DNA from: a virus
DNA length: 22,005 nucleotides
IMG/VR virus record: IMGVR_UViG_3300037246_000694
Location: 1 to 22,005 of that record
Direction: 5' to 3' (one strand)
Part shown: positions 14,736 to 19,891 of the stretch, piece by piece
Layout of the letters: each line of letters starts with the position of its first letter
Position numbering within the stretch: the first letter of the stretch is position 1
The notes under the pieces: model-generated
Told to the model about the DNA's origin: nothing
The model's input: the letters and a program-made list of their open reading frames with translations, nothing else
Database searches by the model: none
Position numbers and translations under genes: made by a program

Positions 14736-14944
14736 GCCTCACCTCCATTCTGTTTGGTCCATTCTTGCAAGCCGTCAATCGTCTTGTCCTTCTCCTCTAG
14801 CAGCTCCACGTGGTAGAGCACCGCACGAGCGCAGGCGTCGATGACCTTTTCCCACTCGTCTTTCGGGATTGAGAACGAGTCGATTCTCGGGTCGGATTCG
14901 CGACGTGCGAACGTGCGACGGATGTAGTCTCGGCGCTCCGTCAC
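14708..14944 (-). CDS. Small helical protein upstream of the methyltransferase
   Basis: 78 residues from GTG 14944, overlapping the stop of the gene before (GTGA). The centre (KDEWEKVIDACARAVLYHVE) is an amphipathic helix, followed by a charged coil and GLQEWTKQNGGEAWLHS. The N-terminus MTERRDYIRRTF resembles the MERR start of the next gene upstream; the two junctions share about 34 bases. The 3' end runs into the methyltransferase/overlapping frame starts. Function is unknown. Confidence 0.55.
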   Translation of the reverse strand: MTERRDYIRRTFARRESDPRIDSFSIPKDEWEKVIDACARAVLYHVELLEEKDKTIDGLQEWTKQNGGEAWLHSQNTE

Positions 14945-15171
14945 TCCCCCTCCCCCCGCAGGATGCGAATCTCTTTGCAGGGCCAGATGGCATCATCGCA
15001 CCCTTCACACTGTCGATACCTTGCTCCTTCCACTCGACTTTGAACGTGACGCGCTAGAATCTTCTCAATCCGCGCCTCTAGCTCCTCGATCTTCTGCTGC
15101 TGAAGCTCAATCCGCACGGCCTCGAACTTGTCTGTCTCTCGCCTGAACCAGACAGGATTGCGCCGCTCCAT
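14941..15171 (-). CDS. Small coiled-coil protein with C-terminal Cys cluster
   Basis: 76 residues from ATG 15171 (a GTG at 15174 is in frame just before it); the ATG overlaps the preceding stop as TGATG. A coiled coil (QQQKIEELEARIEKILARH) is followed by CEGCDDAIWPC, a possible metal site, and the tail IRILRGEGE. LEARIEK and RILRGE are shared with the larger protein upstream, so the two look like duplicates. No family is recognised. Confidence 0.55.
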   Translation of the reverse strand: MERRNPVWFRRETDKFEAVRIELQQQKIEELEARIEKILARHVQSRVEGARYRQCEGCDDAIWPCKEIRILRGEGE

Positions 15172-15408
15172 CACTCCTCCCCACGCAGGATGCGCGCCAT
15201 GTTCACAGCCTTTCTCATATAGATCGTGTCTTCCGTTTCTCTCGAATACGACTCAAGTGGTCGGACCCACTCCTTAATCGCCTTCTCGATCCGCGCCTCT
15301 AGCCTCGCCACCTGCATCATTGGCTGAGTATCCTCGCCCAGCCGCCTGCTGTAGGCGTTGGCGTTGTCTCCGATGTGCTTCGTTAGCTTCTCAATCCGCG
15401 CCTCTAGC
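15061..15408. repeat. Three dispersed 22-bp repeats in coiled-coil genes
   Basis: Copies at 15061-15082, 15282-15303 and 15387-15408 match CTTCTCRATCCGCGCCTCTAGC (written in two parts: CTTCTCRATC CGCGCCTCTAGC) with only one variable base. On the coding strand each encodes LEARIEK. Confidence 0.75.
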
Positions 15409-15512
15409 TTCTCGCGCGCGTGCCACAGCCTGTCGCAGCGCTCTTTCATGCTCTCGAGTTCGCGCTCAAGTCGTTCGATGATGGGGTCGGCGCCGCTGGT
15501 CATCATTCCCAT
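15171..15512 (-). CDS. Coiled-coil protein with LEARIEK repeats
   Basis: 113 residues from ATG 15512, which overlaps the stop of the membrane-protein gene (TGATG). A much longer open frame upstream to 15983 crosses the leader and lacks a credible start. Two heptad-like blocks, KLEARIEKLTKHIGD and RLEARIEKAIKEWVRP, lie in a nearly continuous charged helix; the tail is MARILRGEE. It is probably oligomeric and cytoplasmic. Similar blocks in the next gene indicate duplication. Function is unknown. Confidence 0.6.
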   Translation of the reverse strand: MGMMTSGADPIIERLERELESMKERCDRLWHAREKLEARIEKLTKHIGDNANAYSRRLGEDTQPMMQVARLEARIEKAIKEWVRPLESYSRETEDTIYMRKAVNMARILRGEE

Positions 15513-15718
15513 CAGATGTGAATCCACAGCCAGCGGACCGCGAGCGCTGCGAGCGTGAAGAGGACCCCAATCCACAGCAGATACGAGGCGAAGAGCGTCA
15601 CGCCGACCCACAGCGAGGCGGTCTCTATCCGCTTCTTCCGCAAGGCGTCGGCGTCCCTCTTCTTCTTGGCCTCGACCATCGGGGCGACGAGCTCGCGCAA
15701 AGGGGTTTTGGGATCCAT
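15512..15718 (-). CDS. Small membrane protein (possible holin)
   Basis: 68 residues. A charged N-terminal half (VAPMVEAKKKRDADALRKKR) is followed by about 35 hydrophobic residues (SLWVGVTLFASYLLWIGVLF and LAALAVRWLWIHI), enough for one long or two short membrane spans. It is the first gene after the leader, and lies just behind the GTCTAC-AG-GTAGAC palindrome. A holin-like or membrane-anchoring role is plausible, but lysis partners are not evident nearby. The ribosome site is weak (CGCGGG). Confidence 0.6.
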   Translation of the reverse strand: MDPKTPLRELVAPMVEAKKKRDADALRKKRIETASLWVGVTLFASYLLWIGVLFTLAALAVRWLWIHI

Positions 15719-15725
15719 CCCGCGA

Positions 15726-15739
15726 GTCTACAGGTAGAC
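15726..15739. promoter_or_regulatory. Perfect palindrome GTCTAC-AG-GTAGAC before the leftward genes
   Basis: A 6-2-6 inverted repeat 7 bases before the first leftward start codon. CTACAGGTAGAC recurs at 18187-18198 before the rightward small-gene cluster, and GTCTAC occurs in the -10 region of the leftward promoter. It could be a repressor operator or an RNA hairpin at the ribosome site. Confidence 0.45.
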
Positions 15740-15794
15740 ACGAGGCGCGAGCAAGACGAAATGAACAGAATTGGCTGAGGATGGGAAGGGAGGG

Positions 15795-15830
15795 GAGAAA
15801 ACCCCCCACCTCATGCGGGAGATGGGGGGT
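15795..15830 (-). terminator. Rho-independent-type terminator in the leftward leader
   Basis: On the minus strand a 12-bp stem with one mismatch (ACCCCCCATCTC with GAGGTGGGGGGT) around a CCGCAT-type loop is followed by TTTTC. It lies upstream of the whole leftward block, so it would act as an attenuator unless overcome. Confidence 0.6.
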
Positions 15831-15946
15831 CTCTTGCCAAGCGGGAGCAGTGGTGTCGATTCCGCTGGCAGCGGGTGAGGCCGGATGCCAGCTGCCTCGG
15901 GGGGTACCGTGAAAGGAGACCCCGACCCCACCCACTTCTTGCCAGT
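15795..15946 (-). promoter_or_regulatory. Leftward leader with candidate antiterminator
   Basis: Inferred transcript from ~15946. GGGGTCTC (complement of 15916-15923) is perfectly complementary to GAGACCCC (complement of 15826-15833), which includes the 5' arm of the terminator. Between them GCTGGCA and TGCCAGC form a 7-bp hairpin. The two folds cannot coexist. I could not match it to a known riboswitch class. Confidence 0.4.
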
Positions 15947-15953
15947 GGCCGAT

Positions 15954-15983
15954 AGTGTAGACGCAGAAATCAGTGCTTGACAA
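15954..15983 (-). promoter_or_regulatory. Leftward promoter candidate
   Basis: TTGTCA (complement of 15978-15983), an 18-base spacer and TACACT (complement of 15954-15959): five and four matches to the sigma-70 boxes. It precedes the attenuator leader and the whole leftward block. Confidence 0.45.
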
Positions 15984-16006
15984 GGGGTGGCGGTTCAGGA
16001 GAGAAT
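15977..16006 (+). promoter_or_regulatory. Rightward promoter candidate
   Basis: A perfect TTGACA at 15977-15982, an 18-base spacer and GAGAAT at 16001-16006. The -35 box overlaps that of the leftward promoter within TTGACAA/TTGTCAA. Confidence 0.45.
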
Positions 16007-16037
16007 CGCAGCTCAGATGAGGTTCTCCATCCGAGAC

Positions 16038-16116
16038 AGCGGGAGTGGTTTCACCGAGCCCAGGGGGGATCGGCGCGGCTACTCCCGCTCATCGGGGACT
16101 TGTCAGTGAGAGCGGG
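16038..16116 (+). other. Competing inverted repeats in the rightward leader
   Basis: AGCGGGAGT (16038-16046) pairs perfectly with ACTCCCGCT (16081-16089), which can instead pair over six bases with AGCGGG (16111-16116). No U-run follows either stem. The 437-base region 15719-16155 contains no supported gene. Confidence 0.4.
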
Positions 16117-16155
16117 GATGGCGACCCGCATTGACCGACCGCTTGGGCGTGAAGG

Positions 16156-16365
16156 ATGACGAGAGAGCAAGCAATCGCAGCAGGGAACCGCATGAGCAAG
16201 CGCGGCCTCGCTGAGCTCGAAATGCTCTTCGCTTCCGTGCAGCCCAAGACCATCGGGACGCATGTGGGGGGCGAAGAGTTGTCCAAGCCCACACCGTCGA
16301 GGGTCCGTGCCAGTCGCCCTCAGGCCGCGAAAAGCGGTAAGCCGATGAACCGGACTCAAGACTAG
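16156..16365 (+). CDS. Small basic protein of unknown function
   Basis: 69 residues if started at ATG 16156. Codon 13 is another ATG at 16192 (MSKRGLAELEMLF) with AGGGA six bases upstream, the better ribosome site, giving 57 residues. A short helix (GLAELEMLFASVQ) is followed by a basic, Pro/Ser/Lys-rich tail, KPTPSRVRASRPQAAKSGKP, probably disordered. It is the first gene of the rightward block. No family is recognised. Confidence 0.45.
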   Translation: MTREQAIAAGNRMSKRGLAELEMLFASVQPKTIGTHVGGEELSKPTPSRVRASRPQAAKSGKPMNRTQD

Positions 16366-16429
16366 GATCGGGTTCGCCCCCAGCCACAGTCAAGAGCTCG
16401 GCCTCTCACAGACAAGACATAGCGGGAAA

Positions 16430-16690
16430 ATGAAAACCGCCGCCCTCTTAGGGCTTGGGATTCTTGCACTCTCGGAATCGTTCCACGGGGAACACATGAA
16501 ACGACCGGAACACCTAGATGACTTCATCAGGGACCTCGCAGAGACCGACGGCGCCGAGATCAATCAGCACTACGCTTGGATCAAGGTGCTGGAAGACCGA
16601 GCCGCATCGGCGATCTTCATCTTCGACACACTCCCGAGGCTAGCTCTCATCCTGAGAGGAGAGGACATATGCAACGACGAGACTTCCTGA
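16430..16690 (+). CDS. Small protein of unknown function upstream of the Tat-signal gene
   Basis: 86 residues from ATG 16430, whose first 20 residues (MKTAALLGLGILALSESFHG) look like a short hydrophobic leader. An internal ATG at 16496 has GGGGA five bases upstream and would give a 64-residue soluble protein, MKRPEHLDDFIRDLAETDG; this may be the true start. The 3' end carries the GGAGAGG ribosome site of the next gene, overlapping it by 22 bases. The tail LALILRGED echoes the RILRGE tails of the leftward coiled-coil genes. Confidence 0.5.
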   Translation: MKTAALLGLGILALSESFHGEHMKRPEHLDDFIRDLAETDGAEINQHYAWIKVLEDRAASAIFIFDTLPRLALILRGEDICNDETS

Positions 16691-17022
16691 AGATCCTCAC
16701 CGCCATCGCAGCGGCGCCCGCAGCATTCGCACTCGCTCCGAAGAAGACCACCACGGCTCTCACATGGCAGCACGGCGCTGGAAAAGCCGCTGACGTAACC
16801 TTCAATACCATCCAAAAGGCTCAACTCGACCGCATCTCCCTGACGAACAACCCGCCGATCGCGGTCTACCACGAGTGGGAGTCCTTCAGTCTCGCCACCA
16901 TCAACATGAAGCCTGGATCGCTCCATGTCCTCGACCGCGGAGACCAGATCCACATGATTTCCCCAGTTGAAACGCCCTTCCTCACCGCGAAGTCGCTGAA
17001 AGAATGGAGATCGCAACGATGA
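16669..17022 (+). CDS. Small exported protein with twin-arginine signal
   Basis: 117 residues from ATG 16669, with GGAGAGG five bases upstream. The N-terminus MQRRDFLKILTAIAAAPAAF is a textbook twin-arginine signal: R-R-D-F-L-K at 3-8, then a hydrophobic Ala-rich span to ~23 with a possible AFA or ALA cleavage site. The mature part contains LDRISLTNNPPIAVYHEW and MISPVETPFLTAKSLKEW. The latter resembles the ITPTETPF region of the capsid protein here. A folded protein sent across the inner membrane would be a lysogenic-conversion type gene. No family is recognised. Confidence 0.65.
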   Translation: MQRRDFLKILTAIAAAPAAFALAPKKTTTALTWQHGAGKAADVTFNTIQKAQLDRISLTNNPPIAVYHEWESFSLATINMKPGSLHVLDRGDQIHMISPVETPFLTAKSLKEWRSQR

Positions 17023-17210
17023 GCCTGCCGAAGATCGATGGAGAGCTCGCAGCGGTAGAATTGATCGCGAAAACGCTCAATCAGTACAGTCTCGTCACAC
17101 AGCAGTCGATCATCAACGCCGCAGTCGCGTACTGCCGACTGCTAGACGGGAAGAGAATCGATCAAATCTACGAAGACGGGATGAAGGCGGGTGGGGACCC
17201 TGAAAAGTGA
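17019..17210 (+). CDS. Small helical protein downstream of the Tat-signal gene
   Basis: 63 residues. I chose ATG 17019 because it overlaps the previous stop (ATGA) and has GGAG nine bases upstream, rather than ATG 17004. The sequence is MSLPKIDGELAAVELIAKTL, then QQSIINAAVAYCRLLDGKRI and a Gly-rich end: two or three helices, slightly acidic. It may bind the preceding product, as they are coupled. No family is recognised. Confidence 0.55.
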   Translation: MSLPKIDGELAAVELIAKTLNQYSLVTQQSIINAAVAYCRLLDGKRIDQIYEDGMKAGGDPEK

Positions 17211-17484
17211 GAGCGTGTGAGGACGGGTCCTAACTAGCGCTACAAGCCGGGCGCGTGGGTCCCACGAAAGGGGGGTAGGGGGGGGTCTCACGCCCTGCCG
17301 AGGGGGACCCTAGCCCCTCTAGAGCTCCTCAGAGGCCCTAGAGCCCTCTCAGGTGGTCGCAAACACGCCTTTCCGTGCATCGTGACGTGCTGAGGCGCAA
17401 CGTGCTCCCCTACAGATACCTGCCATCCACCCTCTCAAGCTAGCCTAGTCTCCCTCTCCTCTCCCCTAAGCTAGTCTTTCGCCC
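17211..17484. other. Gene-free stretch before the regulator
   Basis: 274 bases without a supported gene. It holds two G-runs (G6 at 17270-17275 and G8 at 17278-17285), a CTCTAGAGC half-palindrome at 17317-17325 related to those at 18060 and 18111, and two AAGCTAG repeats (near 17437 and 17467) just before ATG 17485. The next gene has no ribosome site, so a start of transcription close to its ATG is possible. Confidence 0.5.
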
Positions 17485-17772
17485 ATGCCTACAGGCGGAC
17501 CTAAGGTCAGCAGTGGTCGCCCTGCCTATCCCCCTGAGATACGCCGCACCCATCCTGTCCGTACCATGTTCACGCAGGGGGAGAGGGCAGACATCCGAGC
17601 GATAGCGGCAGGTTGGGACGTGCCTGCCGCTACTGCGGTGTACGCCATTGTGGCGACCTTCTTGAGCGAGACGCGGGGGATGAGTTCAGACCTATGCCGA
17701 ACGGAGAAGGGTTTACAGATAGTGGCGAGTGCCAAGCTTCTCGCGTCTCAGCATCCCGCCGCACGGACCTGA
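17485..17772 (+). CDS. Small putative DNA-binding protein, possibly leaderless
   Basis: 95 residues. After a Gly/Pro-rich N-terminus it reads PVRTMFTQGERADIRAIAAG, then WDVPAATAVYAIVATFLSE. The strand followed by two helices ('V-R-x-x-F-x-x-x-E-x-A-x-I-R-A-I-A') is reminiscent of ribbon-helix-helix regulators, but I am not sure. No Shine-Dalgarno sequence precedes the ATG. Its stop lies 5 bases before the likely start of the helix-turn-helix gene, which overlaps it in another frame if that gene starts earlier, so the two probably form a regulatory pair. Confidence 0.5.
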   Translation: MPTGGPKVSSGRPAYPPEIRRTHPVRTMFTQGERADIRAIAAGWDVPAATAVYAIVATFLSETRGMSSDLCRTEKGLQIVASAKLLASQHPAART

Positions 17773-17777
17773 GCCCA

Positions 17778-18047
17778 TTGGCTCGTCTGTTGGGTGCGGG
17801 TGGCATCTCACGGATGGAGCTTGGCGCCCGTTCCGGCGTCCATCTCCACGCCATCTCCAAGCTGGTGAACGACTCCGAAGCGGTGTTCCGTCTACCTCTA
17901 TCTACCATTGTTCGGGTGGCGGTAGCGATGGGGTGCAGCGTTGTCGAGCTCCTCCCTTCCTTGGGCAAGCGTCCGCGGACGGGGCTTCTGTGGGAGCGTG
18001 GGGTGTTCCGGCGTAAGCGAGCTGAACCACTGGACGAGCGGCTCTAA
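17778..18047 (+). CDS. Xre-type helix-turn-helix regulator
   Basis: From TTG 17778 the product has 89 residues, starting MARLLGAGGISRMELGARSG. The helix-turn-helix is SRMELGARSGVHLHAISKLV (11-30), followed by LPLSTIVRVAVAMGCSVVEL, the usual fourth and fifth helices of Cro/CI-type domains. The C-terminal 25 residues are basic. The frame is open back to 17613, with ATG 17694 as an alternative start; the domain boundary favours 17778. Without a separate cleavage domain it resembles a Cro or small plasmid-type repressor. Nearby palindromes could be its operators. Confidence 0.65.
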   Translation: MARLLGAGGISRMELGARSGVHLHAISKLVNDSEAVFRLPLSTIVRVAVAMGCSVVELLPSLGKRPRTGLLWERGVFRRKRAEPLDERL

Positions 18048-18059
18048 GTAGCCTGGAAA

Positions 18060-18069
18060 GCTCTAGAGC
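18060..18069. promoter_or_regulatory. GCTCTAGAGC palindrome, copy 1
   Basis: A perfect 10-bp palindrome 13 bases after the helix-turn-helix gene. The second copy is 51 bases further on, about five helical turns. It is a candidate operator. Confidence 0.4.
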
Positions 18070-18110
18070 AAAGTTTGTTCGGCCACGAATCCATGAGCGA
18101 GCTCGAGATG

Positions 18111-18120
18111 GCTCTAGAGC
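18111..18120. promoter_or_regulatory. GCTCTAGAGC palindrome, copy 2
   Basis: Identical to copy 1, in the 266-base gap before the small-gene cluster; that gap has no supported gene. Confidence 0.4.
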
Positions 18121-18186
18121 CCAAATTCTCCCGATCAGGGATTCCGTGAGGGATGGACTCAAGTTTGTCGCGGGGGTGTCGATGGG

Positions 18187-18198
18187 CTACAGGTAGAC
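18187..18198. promoter_or_regulatory. CTACAGGTAGAC palindrome before the small-gene cluster
   Basis: Same core as the perfect palindrome at 15726-15739. A weak promoter-like TTGTCG lies 17 bases before TACAGG (18165-18193), so the site would overlap the -10 region. Confidence 0.4.
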
Positions 18199-18245
18199 AG
18201 GGTGGCAGTCGTCACGGCATGACGGGAGAGCCACAGACACCCACG

Positions 18246-18261
18246 AGGCGCGGAGGCGCCT
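18246..18261 (+). other. Hairpin upstream of start-associated element 1
   Basis: AGGCGC, loop GGAG, GCGCCT: a perfect 6-bp stem 22 bases before element 1. Confidence 0.35.
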
Positions 18262-18283
18262 GCCACCCTTCTACTCCATCCAA

Positions 18284-18313
18284 CAGACGGGCGAGAGCCC
18301 AAGGGGGTAACCG
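18284..18313 (+). promoter_or_regulatory. Start-associated RNA element 1 (loop GAGA)
   Basis: CAGACGGGC-GAGA-GCCCAA, then AGGGGG and ATG 18314. The stem is GGGC/GCCC with a GNRA loop. First of eight copies placed directly before start codons. Confidence 0.75.
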
Positions 18314-18658
18314 ATGATTGCAACGATTCAGATAGTGGTTGAGATGGGCTCCGAGGCGCATAACAAGCTCATGCCCACTATTCGCCTGCTCAACAAGATG
18401 GCAGAGGAGCGCACGGACGGTTTCGACCAATGGCAGTGGGAGCAGCATCCCACGATGGACGAGATGGTCAAGGCGAACCTCGCACGGATGGTTGAGGTGT
18501 GCGCGCACTGTGGCGCGACGCTTCCCATCTCACCTGCTCCGGAGCATACCTGCGAAGGCAGCGCCCCCGCGGAGTGTGGACACGACTTCGCCCGCTACGG
18601 CTCCAAGGGCATCATTGAGCAGTGCGTGTTGTGCTCAGAGTTGAGAGACATCAAATAG
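18314..18658 (+). CDS. Small protein with putative zinc-binding cysteines
   Basis: 114 residues starting right after start-associated element 1. The first half is helical (MGSEAHNKLMPTIRLLNKMA). The second half has CAHC (63-66), Cys80, ECGHDF with Cys88, and CVLC (104-107), consistent with one or two zinc sites. This kind of 'CxxC ... ECGHDF ... CxxC' arrangement is seen in small phage zinc-ribbon proteins. No catalytic residues are evident. It is the first gene of the small-protein cluster. Confidence 0.6.
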   Translation: MIATIQIVVEMGSEAHNKLMPTIRLLNKMAEERTDGFDQWQWEQHPTMDEMVKANLARMVEVCAHCGATLPISPAPEHTCEGSAPAECGHDFARYGSKGIIEQCVLCSELRDIK

Positions 18659-18663
18659 AACAG

Positions 18664-18693
18664 CAGACGGGCGCAAGCCCAATGGGAGAACGT
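18664..18693 (+). promoter_or_regulatory. Start-associated RNA element 2 (loop GCAA)
   Basis: CAGACGGGC-GCAA-GCCCAA, then GGGAG and ATG 18694. It decides the start of the next gene, since the frame is open further upstream. Confidence 0.75.
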
Positions 18694-19122
18694 ATGAAGA
18701 CCTACCACAATCACCTCGCAAGCAACATTCCGAACAATCGCCTGACGCGATGGCTCGTCCATCGTTTCACTGCTCACATGGCGAAGAGTGATTCAGCGTG
18801 GACGCTCCGGATGCGGTGGCGCAAGCCGAAGGTCGGCAGGTACGGCAGCCACGGACAGGTTGAGCGCGACAACGCTCGCACCTTCTCTCTCTACCTCGTC
18901 AAGCGCACCTGCGCTGTCAAGGCAGAAGAGGAGTACCGCATCTTGGCAACGCATCGCGCTGAGCAGTTCCGTGCGGAGTCTGCTCGGCGCGCGGAGTGGC
19001 GAGCGCAGGGAGAAGCTAGACGGGCGCACGACTCCGAGCAGAGGCTACGCGAAGAGTTCTCGAACGATGAGATGGCGCGACGCATCCGAACGGCTACCGG
19101 CTTCGATACGGAGGTTCACTAG
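18694..19122 (+). CDS. Basic helical protein of unknown function
   Basis: 142 residues, strongly basic. The N-terminal region (NNRLTRWLVHRFTAHMAKSD) and a middle rich in Arg and Lys (TLRMRWRKPKVGRYGSHG) precede a long charged helix (YRILATHRAEQFRAESARRA). The composition fits nucleic-acid binding or a coiled-coil adaptor, but no domain is recognised. The start is fixed by element 2; an open frame back to 18622 has no such signal. Confidence 0.6.
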   Translation: MKTYHNHLASNIPNNRLTRWLVHRFTAHMAKSDSAWTLRMRWRKPKVGRYGSHGQVERDNARTFSLYLVKRTCAVKAEEEYRILATHRAEQFRAESARRAEWRAQGEARRAHDSEQRLREEFSNDEMARRIRTATGFDTEVH

Positions 19123-19359
19123 ATGAAGATGGGACTTTCCTACCCCAACGACCCCAAGCCTGTACTGAAGGAAGGGGAGCTCTACATCGCCGACAACGGG
19201 CGCCTGATCTGCTTGCAGTGTGCAGGCGCTTCGGCGAAGTACACAGGGCACGACATCAGCGGACAGAAGGTCTTGCGGGTCACGCCCAATCATCGCGCGC
19301 ATTGGCGGGCGGACATGGGTGGAGAGATGCACTGCGAGGGCGGGTGCAGCTTGCACTAG
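19123..19359 (+). CDS. Small Cys-containing protein
   Basis: 78 residues, beginning directly after the stop of the preceding gene (TAGATG), with GGAGG ten bases upstream but no start-associated element. It carries LICLQCAGASAKYTG with a CxxC pair and MHCEGGCSLH at the end, a possible zinc site. The lack of its own element suggests it is read by coupling to the gene before it. No family is recognised. Confidence 0.6.
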   Translation: MKMGLSYPNDPKPVLKEGELYIADNGRLICLQCAGASAKYTGHDISGQKVLRVTPNHRAHWRADMGGEMHCEGGCSLH

Positions 19360-19365
19360 ATGGCT

Positions 19366-19389
19366 AGGGGGAGTCTCCGGACTCCCCTT
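19366..19389 (+). terminator. UCCG-capped intercistronic hairpin 1
   Basis: GGGGAGTC, loop TCCG, GACTCCCC, plus outer A-T and G-T pairs. No U-run follows. It lies between the Cys-containing gene and element 3. Confidence 0.45.
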
Positions 19390-19411
19390 AGAGATGTAGA
19401 GCAAGACTCAA

Positions 19412-19446
19412 CAGACGGGCGCGAAGCCCAATAGGAGAGCGAACGA
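19412..19446 (+). promoter_or_regulatory. Start-associated RNA element 3 (loop GCGAA)
   Basis: CAGACGGGC-GCGAA-GCCCAA, then AGGAGAG and ATG 19447. Confidence 0.75.
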
Positions 19447-19806
19447 ATGGCACACTTCTACATGAACGCGCAGGGCAATCGAGGCGAGGTGACTCGCATG
19501 GGCACCAAGAACTCCGGCATGTTCGCGCATGTCAGAGGATGGAGCTCCGGTATCCGCGTCGAAGCCTACCACGACGAAGAGGCAGGAGAGGACTGCTTCC
19601 GTGTCTACTCGACGGGCGGGAGCAACGACCACAACGAGTACCTGCTCGGAGTTCTCATCGACGGGCGGTGGGTCTCGGAAGAGGAGCGCGAGCGTCTCTG
19701 CAAGGTCACGCCGCAGGTTCCCGCGCTCGATGGCATGACTCCGATGGGATTCACGCAGGCATCCAAACGATTCGCCGCAAGAGCAAAGGCATTCGACAAG
19801 GACTAG
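19447..19806 (+). CDS. Small acidic protein of unknown function
   Basis: 119 residues, beginning MAHFYMNAQGNRGEVTRMG, then FAHVRGWSSGIRVEAYHDEE and CFRVYSTGGSNDHNEYLLGV, an alternating strand pattern, and a helical end (TQASKRFAARAKAFDKD). This resembles the compact beta-rich small proteins often encoded in phage early regions. The function is not known to me. Start-associated element 3 fixes the start; a UCCG-capped hairpin follows the stop. Confidence 0.6.
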   Translation: MAHFYMNAQGNRGEVTRMGTKNSGMFAHVRGWSSGIRVEAYHDEEAGEDCFRVYSTGGSNDHNEYLLGVLIDGRWVSEEERERLCKVTPQVPALDGMTPMGFTQASKRFAARAKAFDKD

Positions 19807-19817
19807 ACCCTCTCGTT

Positions 19818-19847
19818 CTATCGTCATCGCTCCGGCGGTGGCGATAG
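19818..19847 (+). terminator. UCCG-capped intercistronic hairpin 2
   Basis: A 13-bp stem with two wobble pairs, CTATCG...CGATAG on the outside, closing a C-TCCG-G loop. No U-run. It lies between the 119-residue gene and element 4. Confidence 0.45.
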
Positions 19848-19862
19848 CGCCAGAAGGTTCAA

Positions 19863-19891
19863 CAGACGGGCGCGAAGCCCAAGGGGGACAC
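19863..19891 (+). promoter_or_regulatory. Start-associated RNA element 4 (loop GCGAA)
   Basis: CAGACGGGC-GCGAA-GCCCAA, then GGGGGA and ATG 19892. The first 23 bases equal those of element 3. Confidence 0.75.

Noticed and set aside
15513-15983. Upstream extension of the coiled-coil frame to 270 codons
   Set aside because: It would cross the membrane-protein gene, the terminator and the leader; the N-terminal part looks random and the ATG at 15512 has a normal stop/start overlap.
17270-17285. Possible G-quadruplex in two G-runs
   Set aside because: Only two long runs with a two-base gap; folding would need runs to split, and there is no clear link to a gene.
17613-17777. Longer N-terminus for the helix-turn-helix protein
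   Set aside because: It overlaps the 95-residue gene in another frame, and its Cys/Arg-rich sequence looks like a shadow; a single protein by frameshifting cannot be excluded but no slippery site was seen.
19611-19672. GACGGGCGG-type fragments within the 119-residue gene
   Set aside because: No matching GCCC arm or start codon follows; explained by codon use for Asp-Gly-Arg and Thr-Gly-Gly.
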